Positions 1-14,810 of a DNA stretch of 64,000 bases are shown in pieces; positions within the stretch are counted from its first letter, which is position 1, and the number at the start of each line of letters is the position of its first letter. The notes beneath the pieces were generated by a model. That model made no database searches. It was not told where the DNA came from and saw nothing but the letters and a program-made list of their open reading frames with translations. Both the position numbers and the translations under genes were made by a program. This stretch comes from Neelides folsomi (Eukaryota; Arthropoda; Collembola; Neelipleona; Neelidae). The stretch lies in assembly GCA_034687125.1 (NCBI GenBank), contig JAQGBZ010000037.1:247224-311223 (forward strand), read 5' to 3'.

Positions 1-1752
1 CATTGCATAATTTATTCGATAAGTTAATAGCGGAGGGTGCTCAGCTCGCTGCTGTGATTCTCTTCACGCTCCAAGAGCACCTAAGGAGGAGAATGAGAGT
101 GAGGACAAAAGGGGTTGAAGAAGTTTCAATGTTCTTTTTCGTCTCTCTTTTTCATCCCTTCAAGCCACCACCGTCTCATTCGGCTTTTCATTTGAGTCCA
201 GTGAGGAGAGAAAGAAGGGAAGAAGATCCACATGGATGCTTTTTCTACTCCTAAGGTATTTCCACCAAGGAGTTCATCACAATGTTCCTTCATTTTCACC
301 CTCGCAATCCCTCATGGTGTTGAATAGGAGAAATCTGTCCTTACAACCACCAACTCCCGTCCAGGGCATGAAAGGAGCAATAATGGACGAAACAGTCGAG
401 GAGAATTTGATTCCTCCTCTTCAAGACCCTCACAATTCACAATATTCCAACCCCGTTTCCCCACATATGGAGGTCGGGTATAATAATGAGGAGAATACAT
501 ATGATAGTGGAGCAAGTTGAATTTTCCTAATGATTCAATCAGAAGTTGATGCCTTCACGACTCCTTCATTAAATGGAAGTTGAGCTCGTAATTGAACTGA
601 GTGGATTATCTATCTGTGGATGAAGGTGAAGCCGAATTGTTCAGATGAGGGAGTTGAACATTTCAATACTTTTTCCTCCCATAACTTACACCTTCCTTCT
701 CATATCTCTGATGGGAGACTGAGAGTGGATGGGATTATAGAACAGACTCAATTTACGACTTATATATAACATCCAAAGTAATTCCATCTCATCTTTTCTT
801 TCTTTATTCTGTGGCGTTCGGCCTTCTGTCAAGAAGTTAGAAATATTTGAGACCTCGAACTTGTAAACACACTTTTATAAATGGGCTCTTATGAACTTAA
901 CCTCTTCGAATACAACTTTTTCACACAATCAACGCTCATTGACGTGTGTTCCAAGTTACATTGTTGAAAAAAGGTGATGTATTCCTTCATATATCCAAAT
1001 GTAATCCTATACTTTTGTGAAGAACTCAATAATGTATTTTGTATATTTCATCGCACCATTTTCTTACAAATTAAAGGTAAAGTATACTTCAGTTCTAATA
1101 CTTACAAAGTACTTTTGTACTTCCAATATACCAAGTATAACTTTCATGGTTATATTCTTATCAATGCTAACTTTAAATAATTTAAGATAGGTTTGAGCAT
1201 TGAAGTAGGAATACTAGGTGAATAAATGAATAGTAAGGGTAAGAATGTCTTCACCCTATGCATGTACTCATAGGAATTGGCAGAGACGGAGGAGAGTATC
1301 GTATGTATATGTTGAGATAGCGTTCGTATAAATCAGTCCGAGAGAGGTCTTGAGGATTTACACAAAGGCGGTGTTCTTTCTCAGCCCCTGTGCGTTCCTT
1401 CGGCCGATTGGGACAAACAGGGTGTAATTGTTGTGAAGAAAAGGTGAACATTTGAACAAGGCCCCCGAACACCCTCAAGCCATCTTCCTCAAGCAGAGAA
1501 TAAGGAACCGTGGAGGGAATGAAAAGAAAGTATATAGACTCTCCTTCACTCCATCTTTTACTTGGAGGACAATGGGAAAAGAGTCAGAAAAGAGAATCGA
1601 ATAACTCACCTGCCCTTCTCTACAACCAACTTGTAATTTTTACTTCTCGAACTTCATGAGTAGCGATTGAAATTAAAATCTAATTCACCTTCAAACCTTG
1701 AACTTTAATTCACGAGAGGATCTCATCAGTCTTTTAAAAAATCTCCAATTCT

Positions 1753-1775
1753 CATTCCATCATCATTCCATTTGG
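1753..1775 (+). repeat. 23-bp dispersed direct repeat, copy 1
   Basis: A 23-base string beginning CATTCCATCATCATTCC and ending TTTGG is identical to one at 14811-14833, 13 kb away. It carries two CATTCCAT sub-repeats. Flanks are not similar, so it is not an obvious transposon. Confidence 0.6.
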
Positions 1776-2232
1776 TAATGGGAAAGAGATGGTGGAAATC
1801 ACATAAATACTATCTCTACCTTACATATTATTGTTTTTCTCCGCTTCAACCCATTCCGTACATGTTGAAATTCTTTTCTCAATTCAAGCCACGGTTTCAC
1901 GTCTCGGAATGGCACATCCATAAATGAGAGTTTGAATTTAAGAGAAAAAGACCTCGTAAACAATTCTCATTCAGATTCCATTTGAGATAACGTGGATGGA
2001 GGAGAATGTGAGAGATTTTAAATTCGGAGAGAGAAAATTGGGCTTGGCTTTAAATCAACTCTTTTTCTGATGGGCAAAGAAATGTGGAAAGAAGCGAGAG
2101 GGTCTTCTTTCCCGCATTCCTTTCCTCAGCTCATCTTGAGTGTCCCATTGGAGGTGAGATTGAGAGTCAGAGCCATTAGGAGATGAGACTTCCATTTCCC
2201 CACTATCGCCATCCAATCTAATCGGCCATTAG

Positions 2233-2246
2233 TGGACAATTGTCCA
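2233..2246. repeat. 14-bp perfect palindrome
   Basis: TGGACAATTGTCCA reads the same on both strands. It contains a CAATTG E-box-type core and sits next to GGCCATTAG. It may be a site for a dimeric DNA-binding protein; this is inference. Confidence 0.5.
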
Positions 2247-5200
2247 TTCCCCCCCTTTTATGAGCCACTGGGCAATTCATTAGGAAGATTCCCAAACCTC
2301 TGGGATGAGATGACGATGAGGTTTCTCGAGTTAAAAATGCCTACACAGACCCATCACATCTCATATCCATTTCGTATCATTCATCCAACCGTTGTAAATA
2401 TATCGAGGGATCAGGAGATGAAAGAGAGCCGAAGTTGAAATGGGCTTTTTCGCACTGTTTTTGCCGGCACTTCTACTTGGCAAAATACAACTTTTGTTTG
2501 AAATCTTGGAAAAAGCGAGCCGAGCCTCCAACCACCCCTTTATTATGTCTTGCCTTAAGAAGAACTCTACAAGGAGACTCGCCTTTGTTAACAAGCTAAA
2601 GAATCTCCGACGAGCCAAATTGAGATTCAAATAAGTTGTGTGGAAATTAAGCTCAAATATAACCCAGTGCATTCCACACGTTCACCCTCGCTATCTACAT
2701 TGTGAAACCGAAGAGAATCTCACGATGAAGCTAATGAAATAATCTCCACTAATTGAGATTACAGATCACGTGAAAAAGTTTCAAACTTAATTCCTTACTG
2801 TATTCCCTACACAAAGAAATGAATGCAAATTCTTCCCCTTCAACATTCTCCCAGCGAGGGATTTTTACATGTAAAGGCCCTATAGAGGCTCCACGCGGAA
2901 AATAAGCATTATAAGACAAAGAATTTTTATTATAAGCCCAATGTAGTTTACAATGTGTATTAATGTGTAAAGTGGTTTCTGTTCTCTTATTCATGATAGC
3001 GCATTCTCGATGAGAATTAATCCCCAAAGGAACCCGACGTACGGACGACCGAGCCGACGGTCGTCTTCAACTTATACCATATAAATACTGTTTTCTCTCT
3101 CTAATAGCCTATATGGGCTCTTGAAAAATTGAACATGGTGTTGTGGAAAGCACATGGACATGGACATATTTCGAGTGGAGAGGAAAAGGTAAAACCCATG
3201 TTTGTGAAATGAGAATGTCCTTTTCTTTTCAAGTGGCCCTCGAAGGTGGAGGAAGGAAGGATCCTTCTACTTTTCAGAGAGTCAAGAGCCTTTTGCCCCC
3301 AACTCTCAACCCCTCAAAAGACACTTGAAGGAACAATGACCATCCATCCCTCATCCACGAGATCCATCACCCTTCTGGATCAGTGGGCGGGTAAAAGTGC
3401 ATTTGGCAGGAGTTCCTCACCTTAACATTCTTCCTCATCCTGAACTGAAAGAGAGGAAAAGAATGATTGGGGTCTTACGAACCCTCTTCAACTATTCCTT
3501 CACCCTGCCAAAGGAAAGGCGTTGTATATATAAAATTCTAATAGACTCCACATGAAAATGATGATGATGATGAGATTTCTGCAATGAGACTCTTTACAGA
3601 CACAAGCCACTCAGATCGAAGGAGTCTCCACATAAGCAATTATGATTGATGAGAGTCTATATACGGAGAGGAATCTATTCTAATTGGGATCATAAATTAC
3701 ACGAGAAAATTGTAACAAATGTAAAGGCCGAGTACTTCAATCTTACTTCGGCTCCTCCAACTATCATTACTCTTACCCATCTTTGGGCAAAGAATGAGAA
3801 AATATGTGTTGAATCTCAATCCGAACTCTTTCCATTCCCTCTTATTAAATTAGCCTAATAACTCTCGTGGGAGTTGAATTCGTTGAAATCTGCCCGATCA
3901 AATTACTCTCTGAACTTCAAGACCCAACGGCATGGTTTGCATGCAGAAATAAGTGCTTACATTTTAATTTCACAGACACGTTTCCAAAGTCCATATAATT
4001 TCCCTCCGTTGTCCAGTGGAGCCGAATACGTAATTGTATATGGTAGTAGTAATAGTGCAAAGGAAGACGTTTGATTCATTGTTAATTCAAGTGGATGAAT
4101 CTTATTGTCATCGAGTCATTGGGACAGACATGGAACATTTTTAACACTCGTCGTCTCCGCACCCCTTCTCCTATTAAATTGAATTGATGAAAAAGGAACG
4201 GCGGAGGAGGAAGAGAACCAGAAAGGGTGAGTCCGCCTTCCAACACACGCACCACACCAATATCTCGACTCAAATCTTTCTTGAAATTGAAATCACTTTG
4301 AATTTGAGAGTCACTCAGAGAGGAACGGTTGAAAAGGGATGTCCAAAAGGAGAGTTATCAGGTCAGATCAGCTGAATTCCTTCGTCGTTTCTCCTAATGA
4401 ATTTGAATCGTAAAGAGAGCGAGACAAACGAGCGTGTCTCTTCTTCCCTTTCCCTATCTATCAACTCTCCGCTCCGTGGGTTTTTTCTTCTTCCCAATCC
4501 AGGCAGAGAGATGAAATTTTAATTCGTCCCCACATTCTACCAGGGCATAAAGAGGAGACCCGTGAGGGATAAGGAAAACCAACAAGACCAGCATCACGTC
4601 TCGAATTATCTCCCTACCTCATATTAGTATAGAGAAATATGACGATCCTCGGTCGGATAAAAAAGTAAAACAAGAGATGATAATGATTTCGGAACATGAA
4701 CCCCACCGTCGAGATTTGTAGGGAGGTTCAATCGACCCCGTCCACCACCTGACATGCGGCCCCCACTCGGCAGCTCGTCCTTCTCCCGATCCCGCCAACA
4801 CGTTTTTTATATCGCGGCCTGCAGAGGTTGGAAAGAGGTGAAGATCCGAGGGAAAGGACCTGGCTACTACATAATACACACTACTACACTTTACTTCACC
4901 GTCTCACGCCATGTCAGGAAAATGAGGTTTGATTTTTTACTCAAAGTGACCCCTCAGGGACTTGACTTTGTTTTCGACTGCTTCCTTGCCTGCTGGAGGA
5001 TGCTCAAGGTCTTTTCCTCCTTTTTTCATCTCGGCAGACGGCGCCTTGAAGGACGGGCTCGGACGGCCCAACCACCAGGGACTCTCCAAGGCCCGAAGGT
5101 GAAACCTTAATTTTGCACCAGGAGAACCGTATTTACTCTAATTGCACTCTCTCTTAATTCCTATTCTAGGCCATCATCAGTCATCTAACTCGGAAAGGCT

Positions 5201-8200
5201 TTTAGTTTTAGGACCTCCTTCTGCCCAAATTCATAATACACCTCCCGTGTCTCCCTTCTACCCTATGGGAAACTGTGAGGTGAAAATGGGACACATCGTA
5301 TAGGTACACTTATAGAAAGGATGGAAACGGGACTGTTGGTCCTTCCAAGTGGAAACAATATTTTTCCTATAAATAAGTCCCTTCAAACCCCTGAGTTGTG
5401 GATATTTCTCCCATTACGGACCCTGGTGAGAGTGGCGGGAGGAAAAGGAAAAGAAGGCGATGGGAGGTAAGTGATAAGAAACAGCCCGTTTGCCGGACTC
5501 GCCCAGGGGTTCCCCGTTTTTACCCACTTCTATGAAAGTATTCTAATGGTCTTTTACCCAGAAATCTCTGACCCTCTTCACGTCCCAAATCAATCTTTAA
5601 TAGACTGGATATTGATTGCGTATTGTGGAGAGGGCGAGGGTTTGAAACCCTCCTTAAGACAACCGACTCATCATCATCTTTCAAAATTACTCCTTGAAAA
5701 GAAGAAGGCTCCCCCTCAACTAATGACAATAATAGTCCCAACTCATGTTCAAGGTTCCTTGATTGCCCTATCCCTATTTATAACCTTCCTCGAGTGTAAA
5801 AAACCATTTATGAATTCTGATGATGAGAAGATGAGGAATTAAAAGGGTCTACCCTTTTCGCTCCTTCGAGTACCCTTCCATCAGGGACGATTTTTATCTA
5901 CGGAAACCAACATGTGTCGAATGTGGCCTAAATAAGAGAAGACTCGTCTTGGATTTTATGTCTTTTTTTCTCCCAGCTGCCGGAGAAACTCCGCAGTTCG
6001 AGTAGGAAAAAGGACCTTCGAAAGAGGAACACGAGACCTCTTCTTCTTATTTACCCACAAGTGTGTAGGAGTGCTCATTTGAGCTTATAGCCAATACGTA
6101 AATTGGATCTCAAGTTCAAGAAAAAGGTGGACTGACCGGTGGAAACGGACTCTTAAAATTTTATATTTAAGGACACAGCGAAGATGGGGCAGGTTGAAAA
6201 TGCTCAAAGTAGGAAAAACTTAATAAATATCTCATGTTCATATGCATCATCGAGCGGCAGAAGATGGATAAAGAATATTAAAAGGTGAATGTTCGAAAGC
6301 CCCCGAGTTTCACAACTCCATATTTGAGATAGGTTTAATTGGGATGGAATGATGGAATTCTCAAGATGAATTCTGGTTTTTAATAGTAGAAGTTCTAGTT
6401 TACACAGAGATATGATGCATTCCATCGACTTCTTTACCACCGGCTCCTCATTTCAGGCAAGGTGAGATTCGCATTTTTGCCAAGGTGCTATCAACGCACT
6501 GAAGCCGAGGTTCGGACGTGAGGAGCCTCAAGACTAAATTCCAGAGTCGTTACACTATTCCTCTCTCATCTTCATCCACATCACATACGAGGACGGCCTG
6601 AGCTACTTGGCTCATCACCATCATCATCATCGAGAGAGAAAGAAGAAGGTCGATCCTCCCTCTTTCCCATCCCACCCTCTCGGGAGATCTCTCTGTGTGA
6701 AGAAAGATCCCTTTTCGCACCATCGACTAATTTTTCCTCCGAACTACTAATAAAGGCCAAGGGTCCTCCTTCCCTCTCCCTAACCAAACCATGAACTTAT
6801 ACAGATAATGGCCAACTCCTTCCGAGGAATTCAGGAGGAATGCTTCTAGGAAGAGGAGGGACGCGCTCTCGACCATTATCCCAATACCCAACACGGGGAA
6901 CCTCTCGTAGAGTTTGCCGAGGCCCAGCTCGTAATTTGTAATTACCTTCCTCTCGCCCATAAATTATATTTTTCTCCGACAGTCTCCCATTTCAACCACG
7001 AGCGAAGGAGCTCCGTCTCCTCCTCCTTCTAAAGTCTCATCCTCCGATGAGGCCCATCTGAGAATAATCAACAAATGGATAGGGAAATCGCCGTTGGAAA
7101 AAACACAGGTAGAGAATCATCATTTATGGTCTTCTTATCTTCAACAGCTTCCTATTTACTATATAACTAATATGTTACTTCCAACATAAAAGTAGATATT
7201 CCTTTTATTTATTAACCTTATAAAATATTAGCACAGAGATTCCATGTACGTATTTGTAAAAAGGCATAAAAAAGTGGAAGTTAAATATGTATTTTAAAAG
7301 GAAAAAGATCTTTCATCACTTCATTGTATTTTTAAGATCGTTTGAAGTGAGAGGGGGAACAGTGTGACTTTCTTCGACAAAAGTAGTTTCTTTTCTCACC
7401 TTATCTTCACCGTTTTTATCTTTAGGAAATGTGTGAGCGTGAGTAAGGATGAAGTCATACGGAATCCCTTAAAGATTATCCTTTATTTATCCAAAAAAGT
7501 AAGGGGCGATAGATGCGTAAATAAACTTCATATGGAGAATAACATACATTTGATCCCATAAATGTCTCATATGAAAACTACGACGTAGAATCATGCTATC
7601 AGGTCAATTCTCAATCTTTTAAGCTAAATTCGGTTGTAAGTCAATCTCCTAAAGATAAATAGCCTGATAATTTGGACAATGACAACAAACACTTTCATGC
7701 ATTGTGGTCAGAGCAAACTTCTTTCGTATGTAATAAAGGATATAACAAACGACTTTTGAGGTTCAGAGTTCAATCCAACGTATATTTCTTTACATCCCTC
7801 ACTTTCATCGGTCATTTGGTTCATTCTAATAATCTTCATGTATGATTTAAAGTTAATCTCTAAAAAAGTTTTATTTTGAGTATCTTACTTCAATATTCTT
7901 TTGTAAATACAGAATTTTTTTCGCACACCAATTATCAACAGATATTTATATTGACATTGAGGGAAATCTATTCACAATAAAATCTGTTGAACCAGGTGAA
8001 GTCAAAGCAAAACTGAAATGGAAGATCCCTCAAGTATAGATATGAATAGATGTGAGTGAGTAGGTAACTTCCCTAGGGCAAATCTTCTACATTTGAAAAA
8101 TGCGATTTGTCGAGATTACCAAGGAAGGATCGAATAACCCAGTCTTGTATAAGTATTCACAACCTCACAACAATCTCTTCACCACTAGTTTAAAAAGGTT

Positions 8201-11200
8201 GAAGGAGGAGCTTTGAAGTTTAGCATGACAATAACAGAAGGCTTCGCATCTCATAATGTAATGGGAGTAGAAGAAAGGGAATACATGTTTGTCCAAACTC
8301 TCATCCTCAAAATCCCTTCCATGGGACAGTGAAATGATTTGAAGACGAGCTACCTTTGCCAACATAATCTCTGGCCTTATCTCTCACAAGAGTGGAAGTC
8401 TATGTCTTCAACAATGTCTATATATGCGCACATGTAAGTATGTGAGAGTTTATGAAGGCAAGGGCGATCCCTGGGAACTTCAGAAAAAGGAGGCCAACTT
8501 TCTTAAGAGTCTTGGGAGTCGAGAGGGACAATGTCCCATTTAAATATAAAATCCTCCACGACAATGAATGTGTGCATAATGTGCAGGATTTAAGATAATT
8601 CATTCATATTGAATTCTTTACTTTTAGTAAATAAAAGTAAGTACGTCGTTGGGCCAAGCCTCCATGAAGGCACGGTAATGAAAAGGGCAATGGTTAATTT
8701 AGTTAATTAGACTCATAAATCTCTGCTCATCCCTAATGAAAACTTGGGATTGTCGCAATAAAATGAAACTGATTAAAAAATTAATTATTATTTCACCGCG
8801 CCCCTTCCCTGGCCTTGTCGAGGGTGTGATGGACGCCAACGCGTAGTATTATAAAATAATTCATTATCACTCGTGAAAGCGTCCTTTGCTAACCAGAATA
8901 TAAAATATTTATACTCTGCCAGATAAGCAAAGATGGACTGTGAATTGTCTTTGGTGACAATGTCCTACAACTCTCCAATCTTCGACACGGGCGAAAGAAA
9001 ATAAGTGGTGAAAGCGAAAAAAAACTCCAATCCTCATCTTATTTGACTCGGACCAACATCCAACTTTCAGAGCTTCATTTATGCCAGAGTTATTGGCCCA
9101 ACAAAGGTGTGATTCTTATAAAATTTCCCCTAGCTCCTCGTAAACTTCATTTTAAAAAGGCTCGGGAGAGAAAGGTGCGACAAATCATTTTCAGACAATT
9201 TTTTACCATTCCTTTTTTCCAATAAGACAAATTCAAAATTTCCATTATGAGTTTATGAGCAGAGGTGGATAGGAAAGCGCCAAAGGGTCTCTTATTTTTC
9301 ACATATGTAGAAGTACACCTACGCGGGGAAGGATTGCAATCTCTCATCTCACCTCTTCTCCCTTTTTTGAACCAGAGGGCCGTGTATTCGATGAATAGGG
9401 GTTTCGAAGAGCCATTAAGACACTCAATAAAATTCTCTTTTGTTTATCCTCTCCTCCTCCATCGCGCAAGGACCAAGGACACCCGGAAAAGAGTCGAGAC
9501 ACTTGAAACTCGTCTCGAAACCCCTCACGATGAGGCGTCTTTGCCATTCTTAGCTTTGCTTGTATGTCCAACCACTTCGCACCTGTCTTCCTTTCAAGCT
9601 CTACAAAACCCAGAGATGCAAATAACATATGAACATCATCTCATAAATGCACAAGAGTCTCGGAGAGCCATTTAATTAATAGCTCTGCCAACACGCTCGT
9701 TCTCCCCAAGAAGATTCCACGTAAGGTCCACCTCAGAGCTTCGCAGCAAGAGATGAGGAATTCTTGAAAAGAACTTTGCCGAGACGAGTCGAGTGAAGAG
9801 AAGGGCAATAAGTCAAAATCCGTCCACAAACTGCGTCTACTCACAGATTCTGAACGAAATCTTAATTCCAAGGCAGATCACAAGGCAAAGAAGATGAAGA
9901 GCTTTTAATACGTCCGAGTGCCTAAACTTCTCGCGCCCACGAATTCAATTCAATCTCATAACGTGCCATATAAAACGCGATTACCATTCCAATGTATGTA
10001 GTGAGTATTTAAGGGAAGGAAGAGTAATAATAATAATTCATCCTGCACTCACAAATGAATGTGTGTTTGTACGTCCTCCTATATCTCCTCTGACCCAAAT
10101 ATAAAAACAAATCATCCTCGCACGTGGCCCCCCATCAAACTCATTACAAAAAGAAGAGAAGCGATTTAAGGGTGTAATTGAACCCGAATTCCTTTCTTTA
10201 AATCCACCGGCCCTCCTGGCCATCCCCGGAGTGAGGAATTTTCAATGAGGGAAAAGGAGATTAAAAAGGGAAAAACAATCCAAAACTCATCCTTACCAAT
10301 CTTAATAGAAGCGGTGAGTTGTGAGGGGATAAAAGGTACACGAGAAATAAATATTTATCAGTTTCTTGCACACATATAAAAAAGAGTCCGGTTTGTTATC
10401 GAAAATACTCAAATGTCTTCATGATTTGAAACTCGTATGTAATGAGGTGTATGGGGTTGATCCTTCCTGTTTTCACTTCCACACGGCACAGCTACCTTGG
10501 GTCTCGTGTCACATTCACACACACACAACTCTCTCTGCCAGGTCTTGGGAAGGACTGGGGATTGAAATTCAACTGATACGTCTTCGTCAAATCCTTGGAA
10601 TTTGTCTCTAAAGACTTTATATTACACTGTATCTTATCTTCCCTCTCTCCCGATAAGGGGATGAAAATATTTGAAAATGAGAAGAAGCGGTCGGGAAGGC
10701 CTGGTTGCTCACACTCAACTGAAGAATATTCGAGGGAAGACGAGGGAGGTTCACCTTTCTCGATTCCTTACCCAGCCCCCTCACAGGGCAGATAGAATGC
10801 AAAGGGGGGAGAGGAGCTCAGGTGAACTCAGGTATTTCAAAAACTCTCGTACCTGGAGATGCCCAGGGACCCTCCATGTCTTGGGTCGAGTTTGCCTTGA
10901 GCCTTCTCAGTCTTACTCTCCCTCCTTCCCTCGCTTTGGAACCATATACAAAATCATGTATACTGGGATCCAAGTGAGACTCCAAGTGAGATGATATGCC
11001 TATCTGATTATGACTTCCAACTACTACCTTAAGTACTTCATATTGCTATACAGGCAGAAGAGTTTCTTCCTTTAATTAGAATCCAAGTCCAAGTGAGATT
11101 AAGAGGAACTACGAAATTACAATCCCCAATGTGTGTATCTGACTCTATAAGGCTCGTAGGGCAGTGGGGCTTAATGGCGATCACTAAACATTTCAGACAT

Positions 11201-12363
11201 TTATTTCACCCAGCTTACAAATCTACGCACACACATTTTCGACTTGTAAGGTGAAAATTGTCCCTCGTTGAATTAAACAAGATAACATACTATTTTGTAA
11301 TAAGGCTCGCCACAATGGGAAAATCCCCCAATCTCCCGTTTTCCTCCTTTAGAGTCTCGATGAAAGTTTCATAACGAGTCTCATTCTTATCCTCATTGTT
11401 CCATTCGAGATTCCAGCCATTAGGCATTTGCTCGGCCAGAAGATCCTCTTTTTATACAAAAGGCTTATCATCCAGACAAAAGAACTGTTTTATGGAATTC
11501 CTCCTAAGAAAAATTGGTTACATTTTCTGGTAAAGACCTGGTGATGAAGTGGGAGAGGAGTAATTGTGATGAGCCGAGTGGAGCTTATCAGGAAGGAATT
11601 TGATCTAAATTCTTCCATCCAAGAAGACCCTCTTTGCCAATTGGCCTCTATGTGAAAAACTGGCTTTAATTGACACGACGGAAAAGAAGAAGCTCCGCCA
11701 TTTATCTCGACCAACCTCCCCATTCATTTAATCTAGATAGTCAGGTGATTTAGAGGTGAGGAGGTATCTGATAATCTCTAATTATTAAGAGCCTCCTCTC
11801 AATAACGTAATTTCTCAAAATCAACACGAACTGACTAAATACATGATAATAAATTCAACAGCCTTGGGTCACATTTCTCAAGACAAAATATCTAAATCTC
11901 TGTCGCAGAGCTGAAAGAATCCTCAAAGACAGAAAAAACAATAATGGATTTGCAAAGAGAATGAAAATGTGTGGGAATGAGAGTTCTAAAATGTTACTTG
12001 GATCCCCAAGTCCCCAAACTTGTTCTTCTGCTGCTAAGTACAAAGATGAACTGGAGACTCACTCAGCTGAGTAACTACAAGTATGTGTAAGTATGTATTC
12101 CCCTTGCCGCTACGATATATTTGCCATGGTTTGTAGAATCCGTCCGTACTCATTCCACACAAGATTAGCCACTTATACACATACTAAATACATTTTGCGA
12201 TTATACACAACGATTCCAAAGATCCTGTTTCATTACTCGCTAAACGATCATCGTCGCCCGTCACTCCGCCATTTCGTCTCTCGGACCAAGGAGAGCTCAC
12301 GCGTTAAGAAGTAAAAAAAAGTAGACAACGACTCTGCCCCAACCACCAGTCAACATTTGGAGG

Positions 12364-12516
12364 ATGGCTCGGGCCGCCGCCGACGGGGATATTAAGATTA
12401 TTAAGAAAAATAGGAACTCAAGGGGTGGAGGTGGGGTTATGTCAATTGGAGTTGCTAATGGGCTCTACCGTTTCATTACCTCCTTCGACTCCCTCCAAAG
12501 TGGCGAAAGCAAATGA
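12364..12516 (+). CDS. candidate small ORF, 50 codons, unknown
   Basis: An ATG in the context GGAGGATGG opens a 50-codon frame starting MARAAADGDIKIIKK, with a Gly-rich middle (RGGGG) and ending in TGA at 12514-12516. The start is unusually GC-rich (GCC GCC GCC GAC GGG) for its surroundings. I recognise no domain and see no upstream promoter or supporting exon. It could be a chance frame or a fragment of an exon. Nothing in the neighbourhood suggests a role. Confidence 0.12.
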   Translation: MARAAADGDIKIIKKNRNSRGGGGVMSIGVANGLYRFITSFDSLQSGESK

Positions 12517-14810
12517 GGAAAATCTTCAATCCCTTGAGAGACGTAAACTTGTAGCATTTGGTTTATTATCTAATATATCTAATACTCTCCGGCCTCGTCC
12601 TCTTGACAGACTATGTAGATTCTTGAGATGAGTTCTCACTTTGATTGATTAATAATAGGAACTTTGAGGAATAAATTACTACTTGTTCAACGGCCCTTCG
12701 GTCCACTATTATGTATTTTATACGAGTAGTTATATATTCTTTAATAATGTTCATTAGACTTGGAGGATATTAGGAGCACCGCCGAGTGTAATGTTCTTGT
12801 AGTTTATTATTACAATCCTGCCAAACTACCTCTTTTTCTACCAAAGTTGGTGGAATGAGTGGAGAGAGAGAAGGACGGTACAAGAGGGGACTGTCAAAGG
12901 GAACAACAATATTTTTCTCAACGAGTCAAATTGATTAAGTTAAAAGTTGATAGAGAAACATTCATTGCTGCCTACCATTGGGCGAGAGAAAAGCCTCTGT
13001 GCAAATAATTAAAATACAAGAATATAAACTCCATTGGTTCTCCTTTACTGTTTATCAAAGTTGCCAGTTAATGTATAACTTCTCTCCATTCCAGGAGAAT
13101 TAATTGATTATGGATGTTTGGATTCAAGTGTTGTAGACGCAAATACATAATATCTGTACATATCATGCTCGCGTTGAGATAAAAACAACCCCTGTGTTAA
13201 ATTCGACAAACAATAAACATTAGAAAGTATTAATGTCAATAAGCAAAATGAAAAGGGTCGAGCAAAATAGGCGATTAGCCTCCTTAGCTCAAGTGCTTGT
13301 ACTTATGTAAAATATATTTTATACATTTTTAAAAATAATTTACCACGACGCATGTTTGTAATCTCTCTGATATACCATACATATCGTATGATCCTGTTTA
13401 ATTATTAATTACAGATAATAATAGCTACACGGGTATTTTTCTGGAGAAACGATGACTAAAATGGAAACAGATTTGTGAAACAATTGAATTTTTAAAAGTT
13501 TTCCCAGGTATATGCAAAGCAAATATTGATAAATATCTGTGTTTAGGTAAGAGTTATATCTCATATCTCTACATTATTCAGAGATATGTAAATATATAAT
13601 GTATGTATTAGTATGGAAGTTAATCTTTACCTTTACATGCGTATAAAATACACAAAAAGAATTTATTTAACAAAATCTAAGATATTTTATTCTCAGGCGT
13701 ATATCTGCTAACAGACTTTCTGACGACTGTGTTCCGGGGACTATCCCAGTATTGAACTACATTTAATATTTTTTAGGGATTTGAGATTGGAAAATTCCTA
13801 CGCTTTCATGTATGCTTTTCTTACCTGTGTGCACCTATAGGATACATAGAAAGAAATTATAGTGTTACTAAAAACAAGACAGACCTATGAGTTATCTGGC
13901 AATATGAGCAAATGTATGTTAAAGGAGAGCATAGAATGGAATTTCTATTTCCCAAGATGCAACAAAGTTCTGAACATTAAAACCTTGGGGGATTTTGAAT
14001 TTCGTGGAGTTGGAACAGAACGAAGAACAATAAATCATCATTACATATTCACTCTGACCTCCCGTCAACCAAGAAGAAGGATGAAAAAAATCTCGTAGAT
14101 CTCGAAGAGCATTTCATTAAAATTCGAAAATATTTTACGATTATCTACTTAAAACCATACTCATTTTAATTTTCTGCCCTCACGCTTGCTTAAATATGCA
14201 TCGAGAGCTTATAGACAGTTAGGTTGTAATCAAAGAGACTTCCTAATCAACTCCTCCGAGTTAAATCCACTCAATTACACGGTCTGAAAAGGAGCTTCGA
14301 CCCCACAAATATCCCCTTATTAAAATGAATATAACCACTTTTAACTCTCTCAACTTCTGGTTTTCCCTTCCACTACTCAAGTTTTTAAATACAGGATTTT
14401 CCATTTTCATATTCCACTTTCCTACTTCTTAAACTGAGTTCCTCGCATTCCCTCACAAACAACGTCAATTACATTTTAAATAATGTAAAGGTCAGAATGG
14501 TGCTTTAATAGGAATGACATGGAGTCAATTACGGGAAAACACCAATCATAATTATAATTCGACAACGACTAGACAAAGTGTCAGAAGATTGAATAACATA
14601 TTTTTTCAACCATGTTCAGATATGGGAATGAGGAGCGAGAGAGTTTGACAGTTTGACTGCCAAATGGATTTTAGCGATAGCATTCGTCCTTTGGCTAATG
14701 CAGGTAAATTAGATGGACGCAGTGACTCCTTTTTTGAGTCCCTCAATTGGTCAAGCGTTCATGGACAAGAAGTTGAAATCCCTTAATGGGATTTTGAGTT
14801 CAAGAATGGA

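Larger units (their letters stand above)
1..12363. other. gene-free region, left part
   Basis: I find no recognisable coding exon, RNA gene or transposon here. Open frames up to about 136 codons exist on both strands (for example 9265-9675 plus), but none shows a known domain, a plausible exon chain or a homologue I can name. By eye the base composition is richer in G+C than the 30-59 kb centre, with many GA-rich and CT-rich runs and stray homeodomain-type TAATTA cores. A 14-bp perfect palindrome lies at 2233-2246 and short ATG/CAT triplet runs at about 3556-3576 and 6616-6630. It could be distal regulatory DNA or a long intron of a gene outside the window; the sequence does not decide this. 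Confidence 0.5.

Noticed and set aside
4754-5110. 118-codon frame in a GC-rich patch
   Set aside because: Arg/Phe-rich sequence without domain; the opposite strand is also open; no splice or homology support.
9265-9675. 136-codon open frame on the plus strand, the longest in the left block
   Set aside because: No domain, no family resemblance, an overlapping 94-codon frame on the other strand, and no exon-like borders; most likely chance.
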